In this document: positions 40,331 through 48,955 of the stretch, piece after piece
Position numbering within the stretch: the stretch's first letter is position 1
How the letters are laid out: each line of letters begins with the position of its first letter
NCBI RefSeq assembly: GCF_000982825.1
Contig: NZ_CP011047.1
Coordinates: 3,100,001-3,164,000 of the forward strand
DNA: 64,000 nt
Direction: 5' to 3'
From: Cronobacter sakazakii
Lineage (GTDB): Bacteria > Pseudomonadota > Gammaproteobacteria > Enterobacterales > Enterobacteriaceae
Notes under the pieces: generated by a model
Told to the model about the DNA's origin: nothing
Database searches by the model: none
What the model saw: only the letters and a program-made list of their open reading frames with translations
Position numbers and translations under genes: made by a program

Positions 40331-40605
40331 TCTGATACTTCCTTGTTAAATTAATGTAAGGAAATAGCATATCGTGAAAAAAGAGAGCCTGCTAATGATT
40401 ATTTAATCGTTCGGTATGATTAATTAATCGGGCCATCAAAATAAGCCGCTGTTTTTGCCCCGATAAAAAATAAAAACTGCCGTAAAGTAGTGTAAACGGG
40501 TTGAGAAAATTCTGGCGACATGGTTTAATTCGGGCGTGTTTGACTACCGAGGCCAATTTTGATCCGCAACGACGAGAAGCAAGACCGCGGATAAATTGAA
40601 AGATT

Positions 40606-40710
40606 ATGGACAACCTGTTCAATTGTTTTATCTCCCTGTTTTACGTTTCTTCCACTCCTTTCCCTGCCACCTTTCTTTGCGGTGAACAGCACTGGCGCAC
40701 GGCGCTTTAG
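40606..40710 (+). CDS. mdtU: Probable mdtU leader peptide
   Basis: A 34-codon frame (MDNLFNCFISLFYVSSTPFP, ending CGEQHWRTAL) in the long untranslated region before mdtJ. In E. coli a 34-codon upstream ORF, mdtU, mediates spermidine control of mdtJI; length and place agree with my memory of it, but I cannot compare sequences. The start lacks a strong ribosome binding site. I see no other gene in 40331-40836. Confidence 0.55.
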   Translation: MDNLFNCFISLFYVSSTPFPATFLCGEQHWRTAL

Positions 40711-40836
40711 TCCGTCTCTCTTCTGAATTTTTTCAGGCCGTCACTGTACGCCTGTTACTGTTTTAATCGTTTTTAATGACGCGTATTTACGCGCCATCTG
40801 ATATGCCTGTGTATTTTTTCAGGCAGGAGAGAGATT

Positions 40837-41196
40837 ATGATTTACTGGATTTTATTAGCATTAGCGATTGTGTCGGAAATTACCGGGACGCTGGCATTAA
40901 AATGGGCAAGCGTTGGCGGTGGCCACGCCGGATTTATTTTAATGCTGGTGATGATTTCCCTTTCTTATATTTTACTGTCTTTTTCTGTTAAGCGTATTGC
41001 GCTGGGTGTGGCTTACGCCCTGTGGGAAGGTGTCGGGATCGTCTTAATTACGCTCTTTAGCGTGTTGCTGTTTAACGAAACCCTGACGGTGCAAAAAGCG
41101 CTGGGCCTGCTGGTATTAATTGCCGGGATTTTACTGATCAAAACCGGCACCCGTACCGTGAGCCGCAAGGCGGAGGTGCGTCATGTCGCAGGTTGA
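40837..41196 (+). CDS. mdtJ: Spermidine exporter subunit MdtJ
   Basis: A 119-residue SMR-family membrane protein with four helices; key Glu in IVSEITGTLALKWA (about Glu15). With MdtI it exports spermidine using the proton gradient. It overlaps mdtI by 14 bases. A ribosome binding site AGGAGAGAG precedes the ATG. Confidence 0.93.
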   Translation: MIYWILLALAIVSEITGTLALKWASVGGGHAGFILMLVMISLSYILLSFSVKRIALGVAYALWEGVGIVLITLFSVLLFNETLTVQKALGLLVLIAGILLIKTGTRTVSRKAEVRHVAG

Positions 41197-41512
41197 GTTA
41201 CAGCATATTCTCTGGCTGCTGCTGGCGATAGGCCTCGAAATTATCGCCAATATCTGGCTGAAATTCTCCGACGGCTTTCGCCGCCCGGTCTATGGCGTGG
41301 CGTCGCTTGCCGCCGTCCTCGCCGCCTTCAGCGCGCTGGGGCAGGCGGTGGAAGGCATCGATCTGGCGGTGGCGTACGCGCTGTGGGGCGGTTTCGGGAT
41401 CGCCGCGACGGTGGCGGCAGGCTGGATTATGTTCGGCCAGCGGCTTAACCGCAAAGGCTGGGCCGGGCTTGGGCTGCTGCTGGTGGGTATGGTGATCATC
41501 AAGCTGGCGTAA
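41183..41512 (+). CDS. mdtI: Spermidine exporter subunit MdtI
   Basis: A 109-residue SMR-family protein, partner of MdtJ, with four helices and the membrane Glu in GLEIIANIWLKFS. The heterodimer is needed for spermidine efflux. Ends at a strong terminator. Confidence 0.93.
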   Translation: MSQVELQHILWLLLAIGLEIIANIWLKFSDGFRRPVYGVASLAAVLAAFSALGQAVEGIDLAVAYALWGGFGIAATVAAGWIMFGQRLNRKGWAGLGLLLVGMVIIKLA

Positions 41513-41530
41513 GCCATAAAGCAAAGAGAG

Positions 41531-41555
41531 AGGGGCGCTGAGCGCCCCTTTTTTA
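41531..41555 (+). terminator. Terminator after mdtJI
   Basis: AGGGGCGCT-G-AGCGCCCCT followed by six T residues, between the convergent mdtI and ydgD genes. Confidence 0.88.
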
Positions 41556-42374
41556 TTCGCTCGCCAGCGCTTCGAGGCGCTCGCGAAAACCGGTTACTGA
41601 AATCGCACGGTTATCGGCGCGCCAGCGGTCTTTGGCGGCGGGCGCTGAGCTCTGCACGCCAATCAGTTGCCAGCCGGTGTCGGTGCGCAGCATCAGCGGC
41701 GAGCCGCTGTCGCCCGGCAGCGTGTCGCACTGGTGCGCCAGCACGTTACGCTGCGCCCAGCCGGTAATCAGGCAATCCTGATGGCTGTAGAGCGCGTCGA
41801 GATGATCTTCCGGGTAGCCGGACTGCGTCACGCGCCGCCCTGTCGCTTTCAGCGCCCGGTTCAGGGCCGCGCGATCGCCTTCGAACAGCGGCAGCGGCGT
41901 CAGGCCAGACGGCGGGTTACGCAGAATAATCAGCCCGAAATCTTCCGGCGCGGCGGAAGACGGCACAATCCAGCCTTCGCCGTCGGCTTTCAGTTTATGC
42001 CCGAGCGACGGCGATACGCGCCCTTCAATGCTGTGAATTTCGTAGCGCCACGCCCCTTTATGCGACACAAAACGCAGCGCCACCGCACGGTCTGGGGTGC
42101 CGTCCGGCGGAGAGAGCAAACAGTGCCCGGCGGTCAGCGCCAGGTGCGGGGAGATAAGCGTGGCGGTACACAGGTTACCGCTTTCGGTTTCAAGCTGGCC
42201 GATGGCATCCCACGGGGACGCGGCCGGGTCCGGTACGGGCGTGCGGTCATCATGACCAAAAAAGAGGGTCTGAACGTCGCTTACGGTCTCAGACGCGTCA
42301 TCGCCCTCGTCGGCATGGGTAATAAAAGCGGGTAATAGTAGCGATCCCAGTAACAAAAAAACGGTTTTGCGCAT
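41553..42374 (-). CDS. ydgD: Trypsin-like serine protease YdgD
   Basis: A 273-residue exported protease. Signal peptide (VFLLLGSLLLPAFITHADE). Chymotrypsin-fold triad: His in LTAGHCLL, Asp in APEDFGLIIL and Ser in LPGDSGSPL. Substrate unknown. Same neighbour (mdtI) as in E. coli. Confidence 0.9.
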   Translation of the reverse strand: MRKTVFLLLGSLLLPAFITHADEGDDASETVSDVQTLFFGHDDRTPVPDPAASPWDAIGQLETESGNLCTATLISPHLALTAGHCLLSPPDGTPDRAVALRFVSHKGAWRYEIHSIEGRVSPSLGHKLKADGEGWIVPSSAAPEDFGLIILRNPPSGLTPLPLFEGDRAALNRALKATGRRVTQSGYPEDHLDALYSHQDCLITGWAQRNVLAHQCDTLPGDSGSPLMLRTDTGWQLIGVQSSAPAAKDRWRADNRAISVTGFRERLEALASE

Positions 42375-42477
42375 ATCACTCTCTGGTGGGGCAATTATGA
42401 TTATTAAAGTAACCCTGTGAGGTAACTATAGACGTGACGCGAGCAAAGTGAGAATAAAATCAGCGTGCTAGCGACGT

Positions 42478-42558
42478 TTACCAGTAAAAAAAGATCGACA
42501 GCGCGCCGCATAACAGCAGCAGCGTCAGGATTATCTCAAACTGATAGCGGCGGATCAT
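42478..42558 (-). CDS. ydgU: Small membrane protein YdgU
   Basis: A 26-residue single-helix membrane protein (MIRRYQFEIILTLLLLCGAL, ending SIFFYW) with GGAG about 8 bases before its ATG. It matches the E. coli small protein YdgU in length, pattern (MxxRYxFE then a hydrophobic run) and place upstream of ydgD. In E. coli it is co-transcribed with asr, which I do not find here. Confidence 0.8.
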   Translation of the reverse strand: MIRRYQFEIILTLLLLCGALSIFFYW

Positions 42559-42765
42559 GTCGGGCCTCCGGAAACGCAGCCCGCGCGTCCGGCGCAAACG
42601 GCGACGCGCGTGCCTGAGCGCGCAGGCCTGACAAAAGCGGCGAAAAAAAACGGCGGGGCGTGAAGAGACTATAACGGCGCGGCGGGGCGGGCGTCCGTAG
42701 GTGATTAGTATCGGCGTGTAACGGAATGTACACACCGGGCGCGCGGCCCGGCGTATACGACGGCG

Positions 42766-44250
42766 CTACAGATAGCGGGCCGTCAGATGATCGCGGAAAT
42801 AGCGCGGGTTGAGATCGTCGCCGGTGGCGTTAATCATCAGCTGCGAAGTGGTAAAGCGGCTGCCGTGCTGCCACACCGACTGGCGCAGCCAGTCAAACAG
42901 CGCGCGCAGATCGCCTGCGGCAATCGAGGCATCCAGGTTCGGCAGCGCCTGGCGTGCAGCGTGGAAAAGCTGAGCGGCATACATCGCGCCAAGCGTGTAC
43001 GACGGGAAGTAACCAAAGCCGCCATCCGTCCAGTGAATATCCTGCATACAGCCGTCGCGGTAGTTGCCGGTGGTGGAGATCCCCAGCCACTGCTGCATTT
43101 TCTCATCCCACAGGGCCGGAATGTCGTCCACTTCAATATCGCCGTCGATCAGCGCCCGCTCAATCTCGTAGCGCAGCACCACGTGAGCCGGGTAGCTCAC
43201 TTCATCGGCATCGACGCGGATAAAGCCTGGCTTGACGCGCTGGTTCCAGGCCAGATAGTTCTCCTCCTCAAACGCTGGTTGCTTGCCGAAACGCGAGACC
43301 ACCTGCGGCAGCAGCAGCTTCAGGAACGGACGGCTGCGCCCGAGCTGCATTTCGAAGAACAGGCTCTGGGATTCATGAATCGCGGTAGAGCGGGCAAGCG
43401 ACACCGGCTGGCCCGGCCATTCGCGCGGCAGGTTTTGCTCATAACGGGCATGGCCGGTTTCGTGGATCACGCCAAACAGCGCGCTGAAAAGTTCATTTTC
43501 GTCATAGCGGGTGGTGATGCGCACATCTTCCGGCACGCCGCCGCAGAACGGGTGCGCGCTGACATCCAGCCTGCCGCCGTCGAAATCAAAGCCGAGCAGG
43601 CGCATCGCCTCAAGGCCCAGCTCGCGCTGTTGCGCCACCTGGAACGGCCCCTGCGGTGTGGTGAGAACGGTGCGTTCCTGTTTTTCCACCGCGCGGGCGA
43701 GGAGATCCGGCAGCCAGCTGCGCAGATCGCCAAACAGCGTATCGAGGCGCGCGCTGGTCATATCCGGCTCGAAAATATCGAGCAGCGCGTCATAGCGCGA
43801 ACAGCCTTTGGCTTCGGCGCGAATAGCGGCCTCTTCACGGCTCAGCTTCACCACCTCTTTGAGATTTTCCGAGAAGCCGTCCCAGTCGTTGGCCGGACGC
43901 TGGCTGCGCCAGGCGTGTTCGCAGCGGCTGCCCGCGAGCGATTTGGCCTCGACCAGCGCTTCCGGCAGCAGCGCCGCCTGCTGGTAGTGGCGCTGCATTT
44001 CGCGCAGGTTCGCCTGTTCGAGATCGTTTAAGTCTTCCTGTTCCGCGCCGCGCAGCCATTCGGCCATTTTTTTGTCGGTCAGGATCTGATGCTGCAGCAC
44101 GCTCAGCTCCGCCAGGGCTTCGCCGCGCGCACGGCTGCCGCCCGGCGGCATCATGGCGAACATATCCCAGCTTGCGATAGCGGAGAGATGAGAGAAGCGG
44201 GAAAGCCGCAGGAACGTGCGGCTAAGCTGTTGATAATTTTTGTTTTCCAT
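42766..44250 (-). CDS. M32-family metallocarboxypeptidase (Taq type)
   Basis: A 494-residue zinc carboxypeptidase. The metal site HETGH (in FGVIHETGHARYE) with a downstream Glu (STAIHESQSLFFE) identifies family M32; late motifs YPAHVVLRYEIE and DIHWTDGGFGYFPSY also belong to it. Cytoplasmic, no signal peptide. It removes C-terminal residues from peptides. Start at the ATG at 44250. In E. coli the asr gene lies in this neighbourhood. Confidence 0.92.
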   Translation of the reverse strand: MENKNYQQLSRTFLRLSRFSHLSAIASWDMFAMMPPGGSRARGEALAELSVLQHQILTDKKMAEWLRGAEQEDLNDLEQANLREMQRHYQQAALLPEALVEAKSLAGSRCEHAWRSQRPANDWDGFSENLKEVVKLSREEAAIRAEAKGCSRYDALLDIFEPDMTSARLDTLFGDLRSWLPDLLARAVEKQERTVLTTPQGPFQVAQQRELGLEAMRLLGFDFDGGRLDVSAHPFCGGVPEDVRITTRYDENELFSALFGVIHETGHARYEQNLPREWPGQPVSLARSTAIHESQSLFFEMQLGRSRPFLKLLLPQVVSRFGKQPAFEEENYLAWNQRVKPGFIRVDADEVSYPAHVVLRYEIERALIDGDIEVDDIPALWDEKMQQWLGISTTGNYRDGCMQDIHWTDGGFGYFPSYTLGAMYAAQLFHAARQALPNLDASIAAGDLRALFDWLRQSVWQHGSRFTTSQLMINATGDDLNPRYFRDHLTARYL

Positions 44251-44323
44251 AAGGCCTCGTGACGTTGTCGGCAAGCAGAAAAGGTAGCACTAACCCTGAC
44301 GAAACACGAGGCCCGAAGGGCGA

Positions 44324-45574
44324 TTATCGGACGCGGCGGTGCAGCCCACCGCCGACCAGTAGCGCCAGCACCAGCAGCAGCGCGATAAACCCGCCGACGC
44401 CGTTCCAGCCGTAGCGGTGCCAGAACAGCCCGCCGAGCGTGCCCGCGAAGCTTGAGCCTAAGTAATAGCTGAACAGATAAAGCGACGACGCCTGGCCTTT
44501 GGCGCGTCGCGCCCGCGGGCCTATCCAGCTGCTCGCAACGGAGTGCGCCGCGAAGAATCCGGCGGAGAAGAGCAGCATACCCGCGAAAATCAGCCACAGG
44601 GATGAGAACAGCGTGAGGAGCAGGCCGCACAGCATGATGCCGGTAAAGCCGAGCATCACCGGGCCGCGGCCGAAACGCGCGGTCATCGCGCCCGCTTTCG
44701 GCGAGCTCCAGGTGCCGGTGAGATACGCGACCGACAGCAGGCCCACCGCCGCCTGGCTTAAGTGCCAGGGCGACAGCATCAGCCGGTAGCCGATGTAGTT
44801 AAACAGCGTCACAAACGCGCCCATCAGCAGAAAGCCTTCTGCGAAGAGCAGCGGCAGGCCGTCGTCGCGCCAGTGCAGGCGAAAGTTAATCAGCAGCGTG
44901 CGCGGGCGCAGCGACGAGGCGCGAAAATGGCGTGAGGCCGGAAGAATTTTCCAGAACATCAGCGCTGCCGCGAGCGCAAAGCAGCCGATAAACGCCATCG
45001 CCACACGCCAGCTGAAGAAATCGGTGATAACCCCGGTGAGCAGACGGCCACTCATGCCGCCAATTGAGTTGCCGCTGATGTAGAGTCCCATCGAGAATGC
45101 CACCATGCTGGGGTGGATCTCCTCGGAAAGATAGGTCATGCCGACGGCCGCCACGCCGCTCAGCGACAGCCCAATCAGCGCGCGCATCAGCAGAATGCCG
45201 TGCCAGCTGTGCATCATGGTGGCGAGCAGGGTGCAGATGGAGGCCAGCAGCAGAGCGGTGACCATCACGTTCTTGCGCCCGATAGCGTCGGACAGCGGCC
45301 CGGTGAACAGCAGCCCCACGGCCAGCATCCCCGTGGCGACCGAGAGCGAAATACTGCTGGCGGCGGGCGTGACGCCAAATTCCTGCGACAGCACCGGCAG
45401 AATGGGCTGTACGCAGTAGAGCAGGGCGAAGGTGGCGAGACCCGCGGAGAAGAGCGCGAGCGTGACGCGCATAAAGGCGGGCGTGCCGCGTTTGATATAC
45501 GTTGCCGGCGCGGCAGTTACGGCATCGTCAGCAGCCTGCGCCGACGGGGCGCTGACGGTAGTGGTACGACTCAC
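44324..45574 (-). CDS. ynfM: MFS transporter YnfM
   Basis: A 416-residue, 12-helix major facilitator protein; segments such as YCVQPILPVLSQEFGVTPA and FTGPLSDAIGRKNVM match YnfM and its arabinose-efflux-like subfamily. Divergent from the LysR regulator ynfL, which probably controls it. Substrate not established. Confidence 0.9.
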   Translation of the reverse strand: MSRTTTVSAPSAQAADDAVTAAPATYIKRGTPAFMRVTLALFSAGLATFALLYCVQPILPVLSQEFGVTPAASSISLSVATGMLAVGLLFTGPLSDAIGRKNVMVTALLLASICTLLATMMHSWHGILLMRALIGLSLSGVAAVGMTYLSEEIHPSMVAFSMGLYISGNSIGGMSGRLLTGVITDFFSWRVAMAFIGCFALAAALMFWKILPASRHFRASSLRPRTLLINFRLHWRDDGLPLLFAEGFLLMGAFVTLFNYIGYRLMLSPWHLSQAAVGLLSVAYLTGTWSSPKAGAMTARFGRGPVMLGFTGIMLCGLLLTLFSSLWLIFAGMLLFSAGFFAAHSVASSWIGPRARRAKGQASSLYLFSYYLGSSFAGTLGGLFWHRYGWNGVGGFIALLLVLALLVGGGLHRRVR

Positions 45575-45693
45575 AGCATATCCTTACGTAATATCCCCGC
45601 GATTGCTGGCTGCGGGTGAGGCACACACGAAGAGTAGAAAGCTGCTAATCATCTGTCTAATATATTAATAATCTCAAATAATACATAATAAAT

Positions 45694-46626
45694 ATGAATA
45701 TCGAACTGCGTCATCTTCGCTATTTTGTGGCGGTGGCGGAAGAGCTGCATTTTGGCCGCGCCGCCGCCCGCCTGAATATCTCCCAGCCGCCACTGAGCCA
45801 GCAGATCCAGGCGCTGGAAGCCCAGACCGGCGCACGGCTGCTGGCTCGCACCAACCGTAGCGTCACGCTCACGGCGGCAGGCAGGCAGTTTCTCGCCGAC
45901 AGCCGCCAGATTTTAAGCGAGGTGGAAGCCGCGGCGGTGCGCGCCGCGCGCCTGCATAACGGCGAGACCGGCGAGCTGCGCATCGGTTTTACGTCATCAG
46001 CGCCGTTTATCCGCGCCATTTCCGACACGCTTTCCGTGTTTCGCCGTCGCTACCCGGATGTGCATTTACAGACGCTTGAGATAAACACCCGCTCGCAGAT
46101 AGCGCCGCTGACCGAAGGGCGGCTCGATGTCGGGCTGATGCGTAACACCCCGCTGCCGGAGACGCTCGCCTGGCAGCTGGTGCTGCGCGAGCCGCTGCTG
46201 GCGCTCATCCCCTGCGATCATCCGCTCGCCGCGCGCGAGGAGGTGTCGATAAGTGAGCTGGCGGGCGAGCCGTTCGTCTTTTTTGACCCGCACGTTGGCA
46301 CCGGGCTGTATGACGATATTCTCGGGCTGTTGCATCGCTACGGCGTGCAGCCGCGCATCACGCAGGAGGTGGGCGAGGCAATGACAATCATCGGCCTGGT
46401 GGCGGCGGGGCTTGGCGTGTCGATTCTTCCGGCGTCGTTTCAGCGCGTGCGGTTAGAGGAGATGCGCTGGGTAAAACTGCGCGAGCCGGACGCAATTTCA
46501 GAAATGTGGCTGGTCTGGGCGCGGCATCAGGAGCAAAGCGCCGCGGCACAACGTTTTATTTCTCTGCTTAACGGGGCCGCGCAATGGCCGGAAAAGGCCG
46601 CCGATCTGCATAAAAATGTGCGGTAA
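45694..46626 (+). CDS. ynfL: LysR-type regulator YnfL
   Basis: A 310-residue LysR-family regulator: N-terminal helix-turn-helix (LRHLRYFVAVAEELHFGRAA, then LNISQPPLSQQIQALE) and a ligand-binding domain. Divergent from ynfM across a 119-bp gap, the usual layout for a LysR protein and its target. Confidence 0.92.
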   Translation: MNIELRHLRYFVAVAEELHFGRAAARLNISQPPLSQQIQALEAQTGARLLARTNRSVTLTAAGRQFLADSRQILSEVEAAAVRAARLHNGETGELRIGFTSSAPFIRAISDTLSVFRRRYPDVHLQTLEINTRSQIAPLTEGRLDVGLMRNTPLPETLAWQLVLREPLLALIPCDHPLAAREEVSISELAGEPFVFFDPHVGTGLYDDILGLLHRYGVQPRITQEVGEAMTIIGLVAAGLGVSILPASFQRVRLEEMRWVKLREPDAISEMWLVWARHQEQSAAAQRFISLLNGAAQWPEKAADLHKNVR

Positions 46627-46720
46627 ATCACAAGGCTAAGTAAAAATTTGACGCGCCCTGGCGAAGTGATTCACCATAGCCGAATGTTTATTTCGAAGCG
46701 CGAAAATAAGGGAGCAGGAC

Positions 46721-47938
46721 GTGGTTGCTGACAGTCAACCGGGCCATATCGATCAGATAAAACAGACCAATGCGGGCGCTGTCTATCGCCTGATTGATCA
46801 GCTTGGCCCGGTATCACGTATCGATCTTTCCAGACTGGCGCAACTCGCCCCCGCCAGCATTACCAAAATCGTGCGCGAAATGCTGGAGGCGCATCTGGTT
46901 CAGGAGACGGAAATCCAGGAGCCAGGCAGCCGTGGTCGCCCCGCCGTAGGGCTCGCGGTGGAAACCGACGCCTGGCACTACCTTTCGGTGCGCATCAACC
47001 GCGGTGAAATCAACCTCGCGCTGCGCGATCTCAGCAGCAAACTGGTGGTGGAAGAGCAGCTCGATCTGCCGTTGCAGGAGGCCCGCCCGCTGCTCGATCG
47101 CATTATCGACCATATCGATCGCTTTTTTATCCGCCATCAGCGCCAGCTGGAGCGCCTCACCGCCATCGCCATTACGCTGCCTGGCGTGATTGATACCGAA
47201 CACGGGCTGGTGCGCCAGATGCCGTTTTATGATGTCGTTGATATGCCGCTTGGCGCGGCGCTGGAGGCGCACACCGGCGTACCGGTGTTTGTTCAGCATG
47301 ACATCAGCGCCTGGACGATGGCCGAAGGGCTGTTCGGCGCGTCACGCGGCGCGCGTGATGTGATTCAGGTGGTTATCGATCATAACGTCGGCGCGGGCGT
47401 CATTACCGACGGCCGCCTGCTGCACGCGGGCAGCAGCAGCCTGGTGGAGATTGGCCACACGCAGGTCGATCCTTACGGCAAGCGCTGCTACTGCGGCAAC
47501 CACGGCTGCCTTGAAACTATCGCCAGCATCGACAGCGTGCTGGAGCTGGCGCAGCAGCGGATGAATCAGTCGATGGGCTCGATGCTGCACGGACAGCCGC
47601 TTAGCGTGGAATCGCTGTGCGACGCGGCGCTGGCGGGCGATCTGCTGGCGCGCGATATTATTTTCGGCGTCGGCGTTAACGTCGGGCGCATTCTCGCGAT
47701 TATGGTCAATCTGTTTAACCCACAAAAAATTCTGATTGGTTCGCCGCTTAACCGGGCGTCCGATATTCTCTTTCCGGCGATTGCTGACGCCGTTCGCCAG
47801 CAGTCGCTGCCCGCCTACAGCCGGAACATCAGCGTGGAAAGCACCCAGTTCCCAAACCGCGGCACGATGGCGGGCGCAGCGCTGGTGAAAGACGCGATGT
47901 ATAACGGTTCGTTGTTGATTCGCCTGCTGCAAGGCTGA
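46721..47938 (+). CDS. mlc: Sugar-uptake repressor Mlc
   Basis: A 405-residue ROK-family repressor of ptsG, manXYZ, malT and others, released when PtsG (EIICB) binds it at the membrane. Helix-turn-helix at about 33-55 (LSRLAQLAPASITKIVREML), then the ROK fold with the zinc site GHTQVDPYGKRCYCGNHGCLE, shown here in part as CYCGNHGC. Starts at a GTG with GGGAG upstream, as in E. coli. Confidence 0.95.
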   Translation: MVADSQPGHIDQIKQTNAGAVYRLIDQLGPVSRIDLSRLAQLAPASITKIVREMLEAHLVQETEIQEPGSRGRPAVGLAVETDAWHYLSVRINRGEINLALRDLSSKLVVEEQLDLPLQEARPLLDRIIDHIDRFFIRHQRQLERLTAIAITLPGVIDTEHGLVRQMPFYDVVDMPLGAALEAHTGVPVFVQHDISAWTMAEGLFGASRGARDVIQVVIDHNVGAGVITDGRLLHAGSSSLVEIGHTQVDPYGKRCYCGNHGCLETIASIDSVLELAQQRMNQSMGSMLHGQPLSVESLCDAALAGDLLARDIIFGVGVNVGRILAIMVNLFNPQKILIGSPLNRASDILFPAIADAVRQQSLPAYSRNISVESTQFPNRGTMAGAALVKDAMYNGSLLIRLLQG

Positions 47939-48053
47939 CGACTTTCCCTTGATCCACTAAAAATTGCGCTAACTCAAGCTGACCCTGAAAGTCTTCTTTT
48001 AGACTTTTGCCACTGGATCATTCTTTTTAACACAATGGCAGATGGAGTCAGCG

Positions 48054-48746
48054 ATGCTTAAGCGCGTCTTTATTACCGGTACAGATACCGCCGTCGGGAA
48101 AACGGTGGTTTCCCGCGCCCTGTTACAGGCGCTGGCCGCCACCGGCAAACGCGTGGTGGGCTATAAGCCGGTGGCGAAAGGCAGCAAAATGACGCCGGAG
48201 GGGCTGCGCAACAAAGATGCCCTGGTGCTGCAAAGCGTCTCTTCCCTGACGCTGCCGTATGAGGCCATCAACCCCATCGCATTTAGCGAAGAAGAGAGCA
48301 GCGTGGCGCACAGCTGCGCCATTAACTATTCGCTGCTGTCAAACGGCCTCGCGCAGCTGGGTGAGCAGGCGGATCACGTGGTGGTGGAGGGCACAGGCGG
48401 CTGGCGCAGCCTGATGAACGATTTACGCCCGCTTTCCGACTGGGTGGTGCAGGAGCAGTTGCCGGTGCTGATGGTGGTGGGCATTCAGGAAGGGTGTCTG
48501 AACCATGCGCTGTTAACCGCGCAGGCGATTGCGAGCGACGGTCTGCCGCTGGTGGGCTGGGTGGCGAACCGGATAAATCCGGGGCTTGCGCATTACGCCG
48601 AAATTATCGAGGTGTTAAGCCAGAAGCTGCCTGCGCCGCTGGTTGGCGAATTACCGTATCTGCCGCGCGCCGAGCAGCGCGATTTAGCGAAGTGGGTGGA
48701 TGTGACGCGGCTTGGTGCAACCGACCCATTGCGCGCCGCGGTGTGA
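48054..48746 (+). CDS. bioD2: Dethiobiotin synthetase paralog BioD2 (YnfK)
   Basis: A 230-residue ATP-dependent carboxylase paralog of BioD, making the ureido ring of dethiobiotin. Walker A-like loop FITGTDTAVGKTVVSRAL and VVEGTGGWRS are present. Start at ATG 48054 (GGAG upstream). It is separate from any bio operon and follows mlc as in E. coli. Confidence 0.92.
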   Translation: MLKRVFITGTDTAVGKTVVSRALLQALAATGKRVVGYKPVAKGSKMTPEGLRNKDALVLQSVSSLTLPYEAINPIAFSEEESSVAHSCAINYSLLSNGLAQLGEQADHVVVEGTGGWRSLMNDLRPLSDWVVQEQLPVLMVVGIQEGCLNHALLTAQAIASDGLPLVGWVANRINPGLAHYAEIIEVLSQKLPAPLVGELPYLPRAEQRDLAKWVDVTRLGATDPLRAAV

Positions 48747-48756
48747 GTGGTTTTAT

Positions 48757-48950
48757 GGCGGGTGCGCTGCGCTTACCCGCCCTACATTATTCTCCCGCCG
48801 TCTGTTCCATAAGGCGGGTGCGCGGTGCTTACCCGCCCTACATTATTCTCCCGCCGGCTGTTCCATAAGGCGGGTGCGCGGTGCTTACCCGCCCTACATT
48901 ATTGCCCACCGTCTGTTCCGTAGGGCGGGTAAGCGGAGCGCACCCGCCGT
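48757..48950. repeat. Tandem 56-bp palindromic repeat array
   Basis: Three head-to-tail copies starting at 48757, 48813 and 48869, and a partial related copy at 48924. Each holds GGCGGGTGCGC facing GCTTACCCGCC, so every unit can form a hairpin, joined by TACATTATTCTCCCGCC and CTGTTCC. It lies between convergent bioD2 and the ATP-binding gene, a typical place for REP/BIME-type elements. Confidence 0.8.
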
Positions 48951-48955
48951 TTTAC

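Noticed and set aside
40392..40622. 76-codon minus-strand frame upstream of mdtJ
   Set aside because: AT-rich region with no start signal, and it overlaps the likely mdtU leader.
40776..40991. 71-codon frame starting before mdtJ and running into it
   Set aside because: No ribosome binding site, and most of it reads mdtJ in the wrong frame.
42787..44031. 414-codon plus-strand frame opposite the M32 carboxypeptidase
   Set aside because: Antisense shadow of a well-supported enzyme with the HETGH site; composition rich in Arg, His and Gln as expected for such shadows.
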